NCBI GenBank assembly: GCA_014549065.1
Contig: JACDOX010000156.1
Coordinates: 2,984 to 66,983 of the forward strand
Source of the DNA: Cardinalis cardinalis
Taxonomy: Eukaryota > Chordata > Aves > Passeriformes > Cardinalidae
DNA: 64,000 nucleotides
Reading direction: 5' to 3'
Below, piece by piece: positions 37,982 to 49,582 of this stretch (the stretch's first letter is position 1; each line of letters opens with the position of its first letter). The notes under the pieces were generated by a model, which had not been told where the DNA came from, did not search any database, and worked only from the letters and a program-made list of their open reading frames with translations. The position numbers and the translations under genes were made by a program.

Positions 37982-38864
37982 GTCTTCTCGGTGGATGTAG
38001 GGAAGGTGATAGATGGAGCTTTTCTGAATTTCATTCAGGCTTTTGATCTCTCTTTCCTTCTGGACATGTTGTCTTACTGTGCAATGAGCAAGCTCACAGC
38101 ACTCTGTGTGAACTGTTAGGAGGGCTCAAGCAATTGTCACAAAAGGAGTTACATCTGGCTGGTGGCCAGTCACCAGTAGAATTCCTCAGGGTTGAATTCT
38201 AGGGCCAGCTTTGTTTAATACTTTTTTCAATTATCTAAATTAAGAATTTACATTATCAAGTTTGATAGTGATACTAAAATGAGAGATGCTGTTGGCTCTC
38301 TCAATGGATAACTGGGAGAGCAGTGTGTGTAGAGCAGCCCTGCAAAAGGGATCTGGGGTGCAGGTGGGCAGCAGCTCAGGGTGAGCCAGCAGTTGTGCCC
38401 AGGCAGCCAGGAGGGCAAACCCCATCCCGGGGTGCAGCAGACACAGCATCATCAGCTGGGATTGGGATCATCCTGCTGGATTCAGCCCTGGTGCCCCTCA
38501 CCCTGAGTCCTGTGTGCAGTGCTGGGCCCCACACTTTAATTTAAGAATAGTCCAGAGGAGGACAACAAATATGGTGAAAAGTCTGCAAGGTATGTCCTGT
38601 GAGGAGCAGCTGAAGACCCTGGGTTTGACAGGTTTGAAAAGAAGTAGGCTGTGGAGTAAACTGATTGCTCTTTGCAGTTTCCTCAGCAGAGGACAAGGAG
38701 AGGGAGGTGCTGATTTCTTCTTCCTAGAATTCAATGATGAAATGTATGAGAATGGCCCAAAGCTATATAAGGGGAAGTTCAGGTTTAATATTGGGAAATA
38801 ATTTTTCTATGTTTCACCACAGAGGGTAGTGAAACAATGGAATAGACTTCCTGGAGAGGGAGAT
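37982..38864 (+). mobile_element. CR1 LINE segment 3 of 3 (RT to near 3' end)
   Basis: Continues with GGTGATAGATGGAGC, TTTCATTCAGGCTTTTGATC, a VTSRIPQG-like block (GTAGAATTCCTCAGGG near 38180), GCCAGGAGGGCAAACCCCAT, ATCATCCTGCTGGATTCAGC and GTCCAGAGGAGGACAAC. It stops before the normal CR1 3' tail, where retroviral-like sequence begins. The post-RT part is homologous to the CR1 at 12.3 kb. Confidence 0.85.
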
Positions 38865-38889
38865 GGTGCTCATTTTACATGCACCAAAG

Positions 38890-39720
38890 TGCATATCTGT
38901 GCCTCTTGGACAGTTTGTGTGGAAAAATTTTGGTATGGGAGATGCTGGGGTGGGAGTGGGAGGGGAAAGCAGGAATTGCTATATGGATGTCTGTTGTAGC
39001 TTTCTCTACTTCCAGCGTAGCTACTTCGTAGCTTCTGTAAGATGTTGCTACTGCCAGCCAGCTTCAGGATTGTCGTGTCACTGACCAAAGCTAAACCTAT
39101 CAGCCACAAGTAGTGCTTCTTATACATATTTAAGAATAGGGAAAAAAACTGCTTCAAAGCAGTACATAAAGAGAGAGGAATGAGAATGCATGAGAGAAAT
39201 AGCCCTGCAGACACCAAGGAATATGGAGGACATATTCTAGACACTAGAACAGAGAGTTTCTCCTGAAAGGCATGCTGAAGACCTTAGTGAGGCAAGCTGT
39301 CCCTCTGCAGCCCNTGGGGGATCCCGTACTGGAGCAGGTGAGTGCCCAAATGAAGCTATGACCCATGGGAAGTTGGGACTGGCACAGGCTTTTGTCAGTT
39401 TAGAGACAGGAGCTCATGATGCAGAGCACTTTTGTAGGCATGACATACGAACCCACAGGAGAGCCATGCTAAATTAATCTGTTCCTGAAGGACTGAGCCC
39501 CCTGGAAGGGATCTGCACTGGAGCAGTTAATGGAGAACTAGCCCAGGGGAAAGAATCATTTTGCAGAAGTTTGTGGAGGACTTTCCACTGTGGAAAGGAC
39601 CACCCATTGAAATAGAGGAAGAGTGTGAGGAGTCCTCCCCCCTGAGGAGGAAGGAGAAGCAGAGACAACATATGAGGAACTGACCACAACATCCATTCCC
39701 AGTTCTCATCTGATTTAAAA
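38890..39720 (+). mobile_element. ERVL-like internal or 3' non-coding fragment
   Basis: By memory, several blocks match a widespread avian ERVL-type 3' region: GTAGCTTTCTCTACTTCCAG, AGACACCAAGGAATATGGAG, a repeated GGATC...CTGGAGCAG theme (39325-39520), and GAGGAGTCCTCCCCCCTGAG followed by GCAGAGACAACATATGAGG. No coding domain is visible, and no LTR of matching orientation directly follows. Position 39314 is an ambiguous base. The junction with CR1 at about 38865-38890 is abrupt, and no target duplication could be fixed. Confidence 0.55.
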
Positions 39721-42700
39721 TTTCTGACTCATTAACTGAAGAAAACAGAAGTGTGAGATAAATGAGGTAGATATTCCTCACAACAAAAGCAAAAGAAATT
39801 CTGCTTGATAAAACATATGCTAAACAAGACAAGGCAGATAAACTGTCCACATGAAGCCACCCATTAAGCAGTCATGATTTTTGCAATAGAACACAAGACA
39901 CTGAAGTCTGATTATCTGAAGTGACTTTGCTTCTTTCTTCAATGAAATTTACTGGAGGCTTTGCCCATTATGTAATTTCTGTATAAGAATCCAGTACTCT
40001 GAAAAATTTTTGAATTTGTCCAATTATATCTATAAATAGTAACCTCTTTCTCATTATATTCTCTAGTTATTTTCTTCAGCTGAAGAAGACAGAATTTTAT
40101 TGGCACCTTTCAGAGGTGTTGCAAAGTTATAAAAACTGTGAATCCTAAGCTATGAGCAACTCATATCTTCTGATCTCTCTATCACTTGCTGTTGCCCCTG
40201 TTTTCATAGAGGAAGATCTCCACAGCTACTCCCAGAGTGGATCAATACTGCTTGTTTTCAATGAACTGCTGTGAGGGAAGTTTCCAGTTTTCACTGTGAT
40301 ATGTTAGCAGAATCTGAGCAAAAGGCTCCTGTCTTGCTGGCTTTCAGACAATGACGACTTTCAAAAATATTATCATCTCTGTGCCTAAAGCTAAATGTCA
40401 CTTTAGTTTTGTTGTTTTAAACAGTGCTGACCGTAAACTCCTCTACAATGATTTTTTGGGTCCCATAGTATTGTTACTACTTGATATGTACTTTTATAGG
40501 ATGCTTTTTTTCCCAAAATCAACTTCAGGCCCTACTTTGTGTCAGATTGGTGGGCTTTTGGTCCCTCTACATAAGTGGTTCTGCTTGGATCAGAAGTAAA
40601 CTTTTTCTTCAGCATCCTAAGCAGAAACAAGTAAACAAGTTAAAAGTATTCTTATGTTCTAGGGAGTCTGTTGTCTAAAGTTACAGCAACATGAATTTAA
40701 AATTCCTTTTAAAGCCTTTTAAAGCTGTTGTACAATATAATAATGATTTGATTAAGAATACCAAACATGAATCTGATTTCAAAGTTACTTTGAGTACAAA
40801 CTTACTTTTAGTTTTGTCTGTTAAGGGTCATTACTCCTGCAGTAGAGTAATTAAATGTACAAATGTTCTGACCGTTTATGTAATTCTGATAGAAAATATC
40901 CCAGTTTATCAGGGAATTTACAATATACTTTAATAATTAAAATAGCTTGGTTTCCTAGATCTGACTGATGATTGAAGGGAATGGGAGGAATAAAGGGAAT
41001 TGTCATTATTCTCACTTCCAGAAAATTCAGGTTCCTTAAAATATGGACTAGAGATAGTTATCATGTCCTTCTCTAGCCAAGGCATGCTGTGATTCAAAAA
41101 TACTTCTTTTATCTTTGTGATCTTACCGCACTAGTTTGGGATTCCAGAATTCAAAGTTACAGATTTTTAAAATAACTAGGATGGGAAATGAAGAAGTTAA
41201 CAAGGTCAACAATTTCTGCATGATTTAAGAATCAATCCAACAGTAAAAAATGGCAATTTTATATGAATTTTCTGGGATGAGAATAGTGAAGGAGTCAAGT
41301 TGTTGTCCCAGGTTCTTTCACCTGGTGTGCAAGAGCAATCAACACACTGAATCAAGATATTTAATTTAATTAAAATTCTGCTGAATCAGGCATCAGGCAT
41401 CTAGCACAGTCAGTGCACTTTTTACGAAACAAGAACAGTCTTTTATATTAAAAAGATAACAAACAACTGCACAGAAAAGGGTGATTGTTCACTGACCCTA
41501 CAAAACAAAATTCTCACTGTGCATGTGGTGGTCTTGGTCCTTTTTGTTATACTATAATTTCTACATACAAGTTTCCCCGGGGGGTGTTTTTAATTACCTA
41601 AGGTAACTTGATATTGTATTTTCATTCTATCAGGTATCACCAAGTTATTATTTAACCTCACACTCTATTACAGTCTCCGTTTGAATCTATTTGAAAAATT
41701 AGTTAACAATGTTAAATTAGTTAACAATGTAAAATTAGTTAACAACGAGTGTTCTGCTCCTGTGGACTCTTCATTCCATTCTTTTCCTAGGGACTCTTTA
41801 TTACTCCATTGCTTCTGCACCTTCTTGTCATACTTTCAAGACCAAACCATAGTTGCAGTGAACTATTTTGTGGCTTTTTAACTTCATCCAACATCAAAGT
41901 CACAAGCTCATCTTGAAGATTCTACCAAAATGTGACAGAGAACAGAAGTGCTCAGAATTTCAGAAGTGCTCTCTTTGGGCTGATTTGTAGATTTGAAATA
42001 TAATTGACTTTTGTTTTGGTATTCTGTAATGAATGGAAATTTTTAACTGAGATGAACAAGAACAGAAGAAGATAAAATGAGCACAATAATACATAACATT
42101 TACTTCCTGCCCTGTGTTTGGAGAAGAGCTTTTGCAACCCAGGTTTGCTGCTCTTTTCAGAGTAATGGCATTGTAGGTGTTCATCCCAATTCATCTATAA
42201 ACTTTATAGATGTTTTTATATTGTAACAAGTCACTGAAAAGTATTTATCTACTGTGTTCACTTGAGAGAAAAATGAATATGTTGACCTTCCATTTCTTCC
42301 CCAATTAGTTTTCTTCTTATCAAAGGATGGCAGCATTTAGCACAAGGACAAATGCCTGCATTTTTGTGAGGAATGCAGACAATGCTGTTATGAACAAATA
42401 GCCTCCAGGAGGAAAAAATGGAAGCCTTTCAAAAGCCTTAATGTGTAAAAGAGGCCATTTCAGTGAATCCAGCACTGTATGTCAAATGTCTAAATAAAGG
42501 AGAAAAAAGGCCTTTGGAGAAATGTTTTTCCTACTACCCTGAACTGCAGTGTTTTTACTGGAGAACTAAATACATATGTCAGTGATAAAATTTTAAAATG
42601 CTCTGTTTATTCTTATGCAATATGCATTTTCCAACTTAGGTTTATCATACCAGTTATTTTCTTAATTATTCATGATATTTAGAGACTGATAGCAAAAATA

Positions 42701-44092
42701 AGCTTCCTAAAGAAGCATCTAAGCTGAATGGTAGGTATATTTTTTCCTACGCTCTATCTCTGACTGAGGACTTCATTTCACCAAAATTTCTTTTTTTTAT
42801 CCTTACTCCATTAGAATCAAGGTAACATACCCCCTGAAATAGCTTTGAAATGTAATAATTCCAAAAGTAATAAAAAAATATAATTTGTACTGTTCTGATG
42901 GGGAAAGTATATTTCCCACTTATGTAGTTTAGGAAAGTAATTGCATCGTTTGGAAGCTACAGAAGATTTGATGTTATTGCCTTAGCTTCTGTCTGTAAAA
43001 CTTTGTGTTGATTCTCCCCATTTTTTTCCTTTTATGGGTCCAAATTTTTGAATACCTGGTGAAAGAGTTACAGGAATCCATGGTGTAAATGCTCACACAT
43101 AGAAAAAGAAATTTATTTTTAGTAACAAATTTTCCAAAATAAATGTTGGAAATTTTGTGTTGGTTTCTGTGTGTTACTTTCTTTGCAGAATAATAGTTAC
43201 TGCTTTAGCAGCTTCTATCACCATATGTGTACAATAAGTAAATGAACACAATAATGAACACATAAAAGAAGGCCAAACCCACCCAGCTTAACAAATCCAT
43301 CCTCCCACCCACTGTGTGCTGGAACATGAACAGAGCATTGTTTAGATCATAAGGATTAGTGAAATAACAGTCTTGGTGAACAACGTGGTCATGTGGATAA
43401 AATGATTATTTCTTAACATCAGTGCATGATAGCTGGAATACCATTGATTGTACTTACTTAACACATTTTTCTAATCCAATGACTGTGGGAAGTGTATAAT
43501 TATTTCAGTTGAACAGATCAACAATTATACACAAAATAAAGTTAAGAATATTTTGTATAAATGAGTTGTGATCCTCCTTTTTTCCTCTTTCGTTTAAAAT
43601 GAAATTACTATAATTAAAGTTTTCCTTACAAGCCATTTCTCTTTCAATAGAGTTTCTCTGTATGAAATGAAGACTATAAAATATCTTTACTAGTAGAACT
43701 GAAATAAGGTGGGATAGTTGTTAGCTGCCCTGTTTATACTGAAGTTATACAGCATCAAATTTCAAAAGTTATCACGATTGCTGTTCTGTGATATTTTAAT
43801 ACACAATAGGACTTTGACAATTGAATCCATGATGCAAAGAGTTTAATCACTACATCATTCCTGTCTGCTCTGCTAGCTCAGTGTAAATTTTAACACACAA
43901 TTGTAGCCTTTACCTATTCCTACTCTTTTCCATCTTTGGAAGTGGGGTAGCAACCATTTTTAAGGATTGTGACATTAAGTAGTGAGACTAGTGAAAATGA
44001 GGTAGGAATATTTCTACACAAAACATTAACAGTCTTCAGTTCATATTCTTCTAAAAAGTCCAAAGTCTTTCTTTTTTACACAGTGTCTTTTA
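39721..44092. other. Unique AT-rich sequence, no gene seen
   Basis: No transposon or exon was recognised over about 4.4 kb, apart from a small tandem repeat at 41697-41748. Frames of 60-80 residues are of chance size. Confidence 0.65.
41697..41748. repeat. 18-bp tandem repeat, about 2.9 copies
   Basis: Units begin at 41697, 41715 and 41733. Each contains AATTAGTTAACAA(T/C)G, with GTTAAC-type palindromic cores. It produces a repeated Lys-Leu-Val-Asn-Asn pattern in the frame 41681-41881, which is not a gene. Confidence 0.92.
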
Positions 44093-44400
44093 TCCTAGAA
44101 TCATAAAATACTTTGGAAATTACCTTTAAAGGTCATCATGTTGGATGAGGAAGTCAAGTTGCTCAGAGCCCTATCCAACCTGACCTTGAATGTTCACAGG
44201 GATGGGATATCCTCCATCTCTCTGGGCAACTTGCTATACTGTTTTATGACTATCATCATAAAAACTTCTTCCTTTCATCTAATCTAAACCAGCCCTCTTT
44301 AGTGGAGCCCTGTCCTATTGCCACAGGCCCTGCTGAAATGTTGGTCCCCAGCTTCCCTGTAAGCCTCCCTTAAGTACCAGAAGGCTGAAACCCTTAGATA
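44093..44400 (-). mobile_element. CR1 LINE 3' fragment, minus strand
   Basis: Reads as reverse-complement CR1: ATAGAATCATAAAATACTTTG-like end, AAAGGTCATCATGTTGGATG, AGTTGCTCAGAGCCCTATCC, GGGATATCCTCCATCTCTCT and GGGCAACTTGCTATACTG. The tail (CR1 3' end) is on the left, consistent with minus orientation. Confidence 0.88.
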
Positions 44401-46869
44401 TGGTTAATTCACTCTTTCTTAAATTTCAATTTCTTTGAAATTTCTTTGAATTTTTAAAATTTTAAGTTGTCTTTGATCCATGTCCAAAAAGGATCTTATG
44501 CACACAACAGGTAGCATAGTTCTTACTCTATGGTGATTCATAAAAATAATAGGAAGGAGGCAATGTTTTTGGTCTTTTCCCTAGTTTATAGATATTTAGG
44601 TTCAAATTTATTCTGTAATGTTTCCAGGCCATTTTACATTACAGTCATTGAGAGCCTCCCAACATGAATTCTTTTGTTATCACTATTCAAAACAAAGGCA
44701 TTACACATTAATGAAAAATAAAACCAGTGGAGAAGCTTAACACTCTGTAGTAGATGGACATAGCAAGAGAGCACCCTGGTTTTACTCCTTAATATTTACT
44801 ACATAGTATTTGGAAGGGGAACCCTTCTGACTTCATGGAGCAAGATCTGAAAGGGATGTTTGGGAAGAGAAGCAGAACCATCAGGTACAGTTTGCACTCT
44901 GTCATGTGAAATGAGTGGGATGCCAAAGGTATCCCAAATGAGTGGTATTCCCAAAACAAATTATTTTTCTCCTCCTAAGAAGTGATAACTTTTTTGTAAG
45001 GAAGAAAGACACAATATTCCCTTTTTGGCAACGAGACACCAGCATGCAACTCTTGATGTCTCTTATCAATGTTCTCACTTTTCTATCTTCAGCCTGACAG
45101 AAGGATTTGCTCAATTTTGCTTTGCTGCTGTGACCTCAGTTTCTCTGCCATCACTATTTTTGTTAATGTAGGCCCTAAACACATTCTGATACAGTGGAAC
45201 AGACAGATGCATGCAGATCATCTATACAGTAGGCCAAGCTATACTTGGATTTAGGCAATGGGATAAAACAAATGATTATTTATTCTTACAATATTTCCTG
45301 AAGATCCTTTTCAGAGGGCTGTGGCTTGTGGATACACTATGTCAACAGAAACATTTACATACTAGAAAAGGGATGAACCCACACCTGAAAGATCCTGTAG
45401 AAAAAGGCTACTAGTCTAAGCTGATGTATGTTTCAAGATATATTTAGTTTATAGAGGGAGAAGCAGCACAATCACAAGAGACTGGAAAGTTGTGTCTCAG
45501 AAGAGGATGGTGAGGTTGGGCATTCAGATGTCTTCTGAAAGGAAACTGTATATTTCAAATGCCTTGCCTGAATGAAGACTCACTGGCAGGAGCAATTCTA
45601 GACTCAAGTACAAGTAGAGAATGCCAAAGGATTTATCTCTCATTTTTTTAATTGATTTCAATTGATTACTTTGAAGCAGTAAAATGTAAATGAAAAAATA
45701 AAAATACTCATTTTCTTCAGACAATTCCTACTTAATATCCTTTTTTCCACTATTCTTCTAATCTTATGCTTTAATTATTTTTGTTTCTGACAATGTTTTT
45801 AATATCTGCAAACAAAATCAGCTAATTTATGCAATGCTTCTGAGATCCTAAATCACAATTTAACTCGACTGTATTGAGTTAAGGTATGTCCTATACCCTT
45901 AAAGCCCTGGAAAATAACAATCAACTTTACGCATATGTTAGCATTGGCAGGAAACCATTTTAATATCACAGTCTTACATCCTGAAATGCACCAAACAAGT
46001 TCACACATAGTTTTGCCTTTTGTTAAAAATTAATTATGATGAAGGTACAAATCTGAATTTATACTTTAGCATTGCATTTAAATTTGAATTCTTACAATGT
46101 AAAGGTTACTGAAGGTGCAGTGGCTTCAAAACTATTTATGTCTAGTGGCTAGCATTCAATTTTTATAATTCATGAGTAAAATTTGGAGATTATTCCTAAT
46201 TTTGTGAAAACCTTTTAAATCTGACTTAGAATGATGCTGGCATTTAAGTCAACAGATGTTAAAATCATTGTATGAAATACTATCCTTATGGTTATTTTTG
46301 GATTATATTTGAAAATTAGAATTGAACATTGAACTTCAGAATTACCAAGGAAACTAGTTACTAGTGTCAATACCACAATTAAGCCTCTAAAATTCAGCAA
46401 TGTAAAATAAATCTTTCACAATTAAAGTTCTTTTCTTATTTTCATTTTTTATAAAATACCACTGGCTGTAACTGAAGAAAGTAAGGTGTCAAAGTCTCAA
46501 GAAAAGTTTTGTTCCTTGTATTTTTATTTCCAAAGAAAGATGGGAATGGCAGACTGTCAAATAAAGAATTGCTGCCCTAAAATTTCACTTTGTCATGTCA
46601 TTGGGTCACTATATGTTAATGTTGGATTGTGTGATATAATAACACATTCATCAGAATGCCAATATTTTGTGATAGTGCCACACAAGTTTGATTATTTTGA
46701 TTCACATTAAAATACCTGTACTGCTGTTCTAGCCCTCCCCTTTCCCCCCAGTAATTAAAAATACTTTTGAAGATATTTGGAGATGCATCAACAATTTGTG
46801 AAAAGGTAAATCTTTTCTTTGTAATTCCTAGCAATGTACAATTTTAATGCTCTTTTACAAGTGCTATAT
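44401..46869. other. Unique AT-rich sequence, no gene seen
   Basis: No transposon, exon or RNA gene was recognised. The open frames are short and lack domains. Confidence 0.65.
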
Positions 46870-48190
46870 TCTCAGAATCATTCAAGCTAGAAAGGACCTC
46901 AGGAGGCCTATAGTCCAGCTATTTGCTATAAATAGGGTCTGTGTTTGAATTCAGGAAGGATTGCTCAGTGCATTATCCAATTGGGCCCTGAAAACTTTGG
47001 ACAGAAATTTCTCAGTCTATTTGGGCGTGCAGTTCCATCACTTAATTAGTCCCATGGGGAAAAATATGTTCTCATCTGTAACTGTAGCCTCTTTTTCTTA
47101 CCCCAACTCCTTCATCTCTGTGTAAGAGCTGAAAGATTGCTTTTTGGTCTGTTCCTCCTCCAAGGTGAACAAACATTAGTTCCACAACTTCTGCTAGCAG
47201 GCTAAATACTCCAGCCATTGACCATCCTGGTTGCCTTCTGCCAAATTTGTTTCCGTTTCTGGACATTTTTCTTGTACTAGGTGGCCCCAAATTGGTTGCT
47301 GCATTTAGATGTAGATGCTTCATTAAGTGCTGAGAAGATTGAGTTAATCACCAGCCTCAACCTCATGTCACTTTTCACAGGGAAAATGCACTGTGGCCCT
47401 TTTTTACTGCCTGAGGGCACAGCTGGCCCCTACTCACCTTGATGCTCCCCACAGTTTCCAGTCCATCTCCACAGAGGTTCTCACTGAACCATCTCCAGCA
47501 TGTGTCACTGTCAGGGGCTCTGCCTGTCCAAGGCTCAACCTGTGTCATTGTTGAATTTCATCAGATTCTGTGTGGCCCATTCATATATCCAACCTAGGTG
47601 CCTCTGAATGCCAACCCTGTCTCCAACTGTGTTCGTTTCCCCAAGGCTGATATCCACAAACTCACTGACAAACTCCAGGACAGAACCTTGCAGCAGTCCA
47701 CTTGAAGCCAGACTCCAAGTAGAGATCAAATTATTAATTTCTACTTTTTGAGCCTAATGTTGAAATCAGTTTTCCAGTCATCTACCTGGCCTTCCATATA
47801 GACCTCAATGGATGTTGTGGTGACTGTGCTGAAAGAATTCCTACAGGTGCAGTAGATTACATCTACCATTCTTCCCTCATCTGCAAATACAGTAATTTCA
47901 TTATTGAAGGAAATTAGGTGTTCAGGCATGATTTAAACCTGGTACTTCCAGGCTGATTTCCCAAACATTCTCTTTTCCATGTACCCAGAAATGGGCTCCA
48001 AATGGGTTCAGTCCATGATTTTTCCAGAGGCTGAAGTAAGACTGACAAGTTTGGACTTCTTTGGATCGTTCTTTTAGTATGTTTCAAAGACAATATTTGT
48101 CTTTCTCTAGGTGTCACAAAATTTCCCCCATTTCCATGACATTTCAAAGGTGACAGGGATAAGCTTTGAAGGAACATTAGACTCCTTCAT
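46870..48190 (-). mobile_element. Old CR1 LINE, minus strand, with RT remnants
   Basis: The left end is a CR1 tail (CTCAGAATCATTCAAGCTAG, then AGAAAGGACCTCAGGAGG). Reading leftwards on the minus strand, RT blocks appear in order: a CAAGTTT...GTCAGTCTTAC-type region near 48030, DEGRMVDVIY (47852-47881), GLLQGSVL (47676-47699, the PQGSVLGP block) and WATQNLMKFN (47550-47579). Divergence is high, so this is an older copy than its neighbour at 48215. Stops and gaps exclude function. Confidence 0.85.
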
Positions 48191-48214
48191 CATCTTCAAA
48201 TGCCAACCTCTAGG

Positions 48215-49445
48215 CACATACAGGACAAGTAGGTGATCTGAGATAGTCAGCATGGCTGTACTGAGGACAAATTGTGCCTGACCAGTCTTGTGGCTTTCTG
48301 TAGTGGAGTGATCGCAACAAGGGAAGACAGACCAATGTCATCTACCTAGTGTTCTGTTAGGCCTTCAACATGTGATCCTCTTCTCCAAATTGGAGAGATA
48401 TGCATTTGAAGGGTGGACAGTTTGGTGAGTAAGGAACTGGCTGGATGGATGCAGGCACAGGGTTGTGCCCAGGCTCTGTGTCCAGGTGGAGGCTGGTGAG
48501 AAGTGGTGTCCCTCGACATTTTGGAACTGGCACCCTTTAATATCTTCATCAATGGCTTAGATAGGGATCAAGTGTTACATCAGGAAGATTGCAAATGACA
48601 CAAGACTGACACAAAAGAAGGGTAAGATGCCATTCAAGGGGGCAGAGGAAATCAAAAAGTGGGCCCATGAGACTCTCATGGAGTTCAATAAGCCAAGTGC
48701 ACCTCGGTCAGAGTGATCCCATACCTGAATATAGTCTTGGAGATGAACTTGTTGAGAGCAGCCATGTGGGCAATTACTTGGGAAGTGGAAATTTTCTTGA
48801 GGCACAACAACATGAGTAGACAATGTCTACTTGCAGCCCAGAAAGCCAAACACATCCTGGGCTGCATCAAAAGCAGCATGGCCAGCACGCTGGGCTAGAG
48901 AGGTGATTTGTCCCCTTTAATCTGCTTTCATAAGACCCCACCTGGAATATTGCATCTATCTCTGGGATCCTCAGCACAAGAAAGATGCTGACCTGATGGA
49001 GTAGGTCCAGAGGAGAGCCATAAAGAGGATCGGAAAGCTGGATAATTTCTCCTGCCAAGACAGGCTGAGAGTTGTTTTTCAGCCTGGAGAAGTGAAGGCT
49101 CCAGCAAGACTTTATTGAAGCCTTTCAATAAAGGTGTCTTGTAAAAAGGTGGGAGAGGAATTTTTACAGGTAGCGATAGGGTAAGGGGGAATGGTTTTAG
49201 TCTAAGAGAGAAGAGATTTAAATTAGATGTGAGGAAGTTCTTTACTCAGTGAATAATGAGGCACTGGCATTAGTTAGGCAGGGAAAAGGTGGATACCACA
49301 TCTCTGGAAGCATTCAATAGCAAGTTGCATATAGCCCTGAGCAACCTGATTACGTAGATGATATCCCTGCCCATGGCAGTGAGGTTGGAACTAAATGGAT
49401 TTGTAAGGTCCTTTCCAATCTGAAACATTTTATGGTTGTATGAAA
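48215..49445 (+). mobile_element. CR1 LINE, plus strand (C-terminal RT to 3' tail)
   Basis: Blocks in order are GTCAGCATGGCTGTACTGAG, TGTCATCTACCTAGTGTTCT, GTGGTGTCCCTCGACA, CTTGCAGCCCAGAAAGCC, ACCCCACCTGGAATATTGCA, CAGAGGAGAGCCATAAAGAG, CTGCCCATGGCAGTGAGG and a degraded tail (TTTTATGGTTGTATGAAA). It lies head to head with the minus-strand CR1 at 46870-48190, separated by about 25 bp. The FADD region is degraded (GCAAATGACACAAG near 48590). Confidence 0.92.
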
Positions 49446-49582
49446 CCTCATTCCATTGACTAGATCCTGGACTTGCTTTTTACTAAATTTGACACCTCCT
49501 CTCCTGCATGAACCCTGCCTTTAGGCACAAACACCTGAAACCTTCCTGGTAAAGACTAAGGTAAAATTATTGAGTACCTGTA
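49446..49582 (-). mobile_element. CR1-like fragment left of LTR, minus strand
   Basis: GAACCCTGCCTTTAGGCAC and CTGGTAAAGACTAAGG followed by ATTGAGTACCTGTA resemble the reverse complement of an upstream CR1 region. It appears to continue on the far side of the LTR at 50995. Divergence is high. Confidence 0.5.

Noticed and set aside
47852..47888. FADE read as the RT catalytic FADD box in the minus-strand CR1
   Set aside because: It precedes the GLLQGSVL block, so by order it belongs to the upstream DEGR-VDVIY motif and not to the FADD box.
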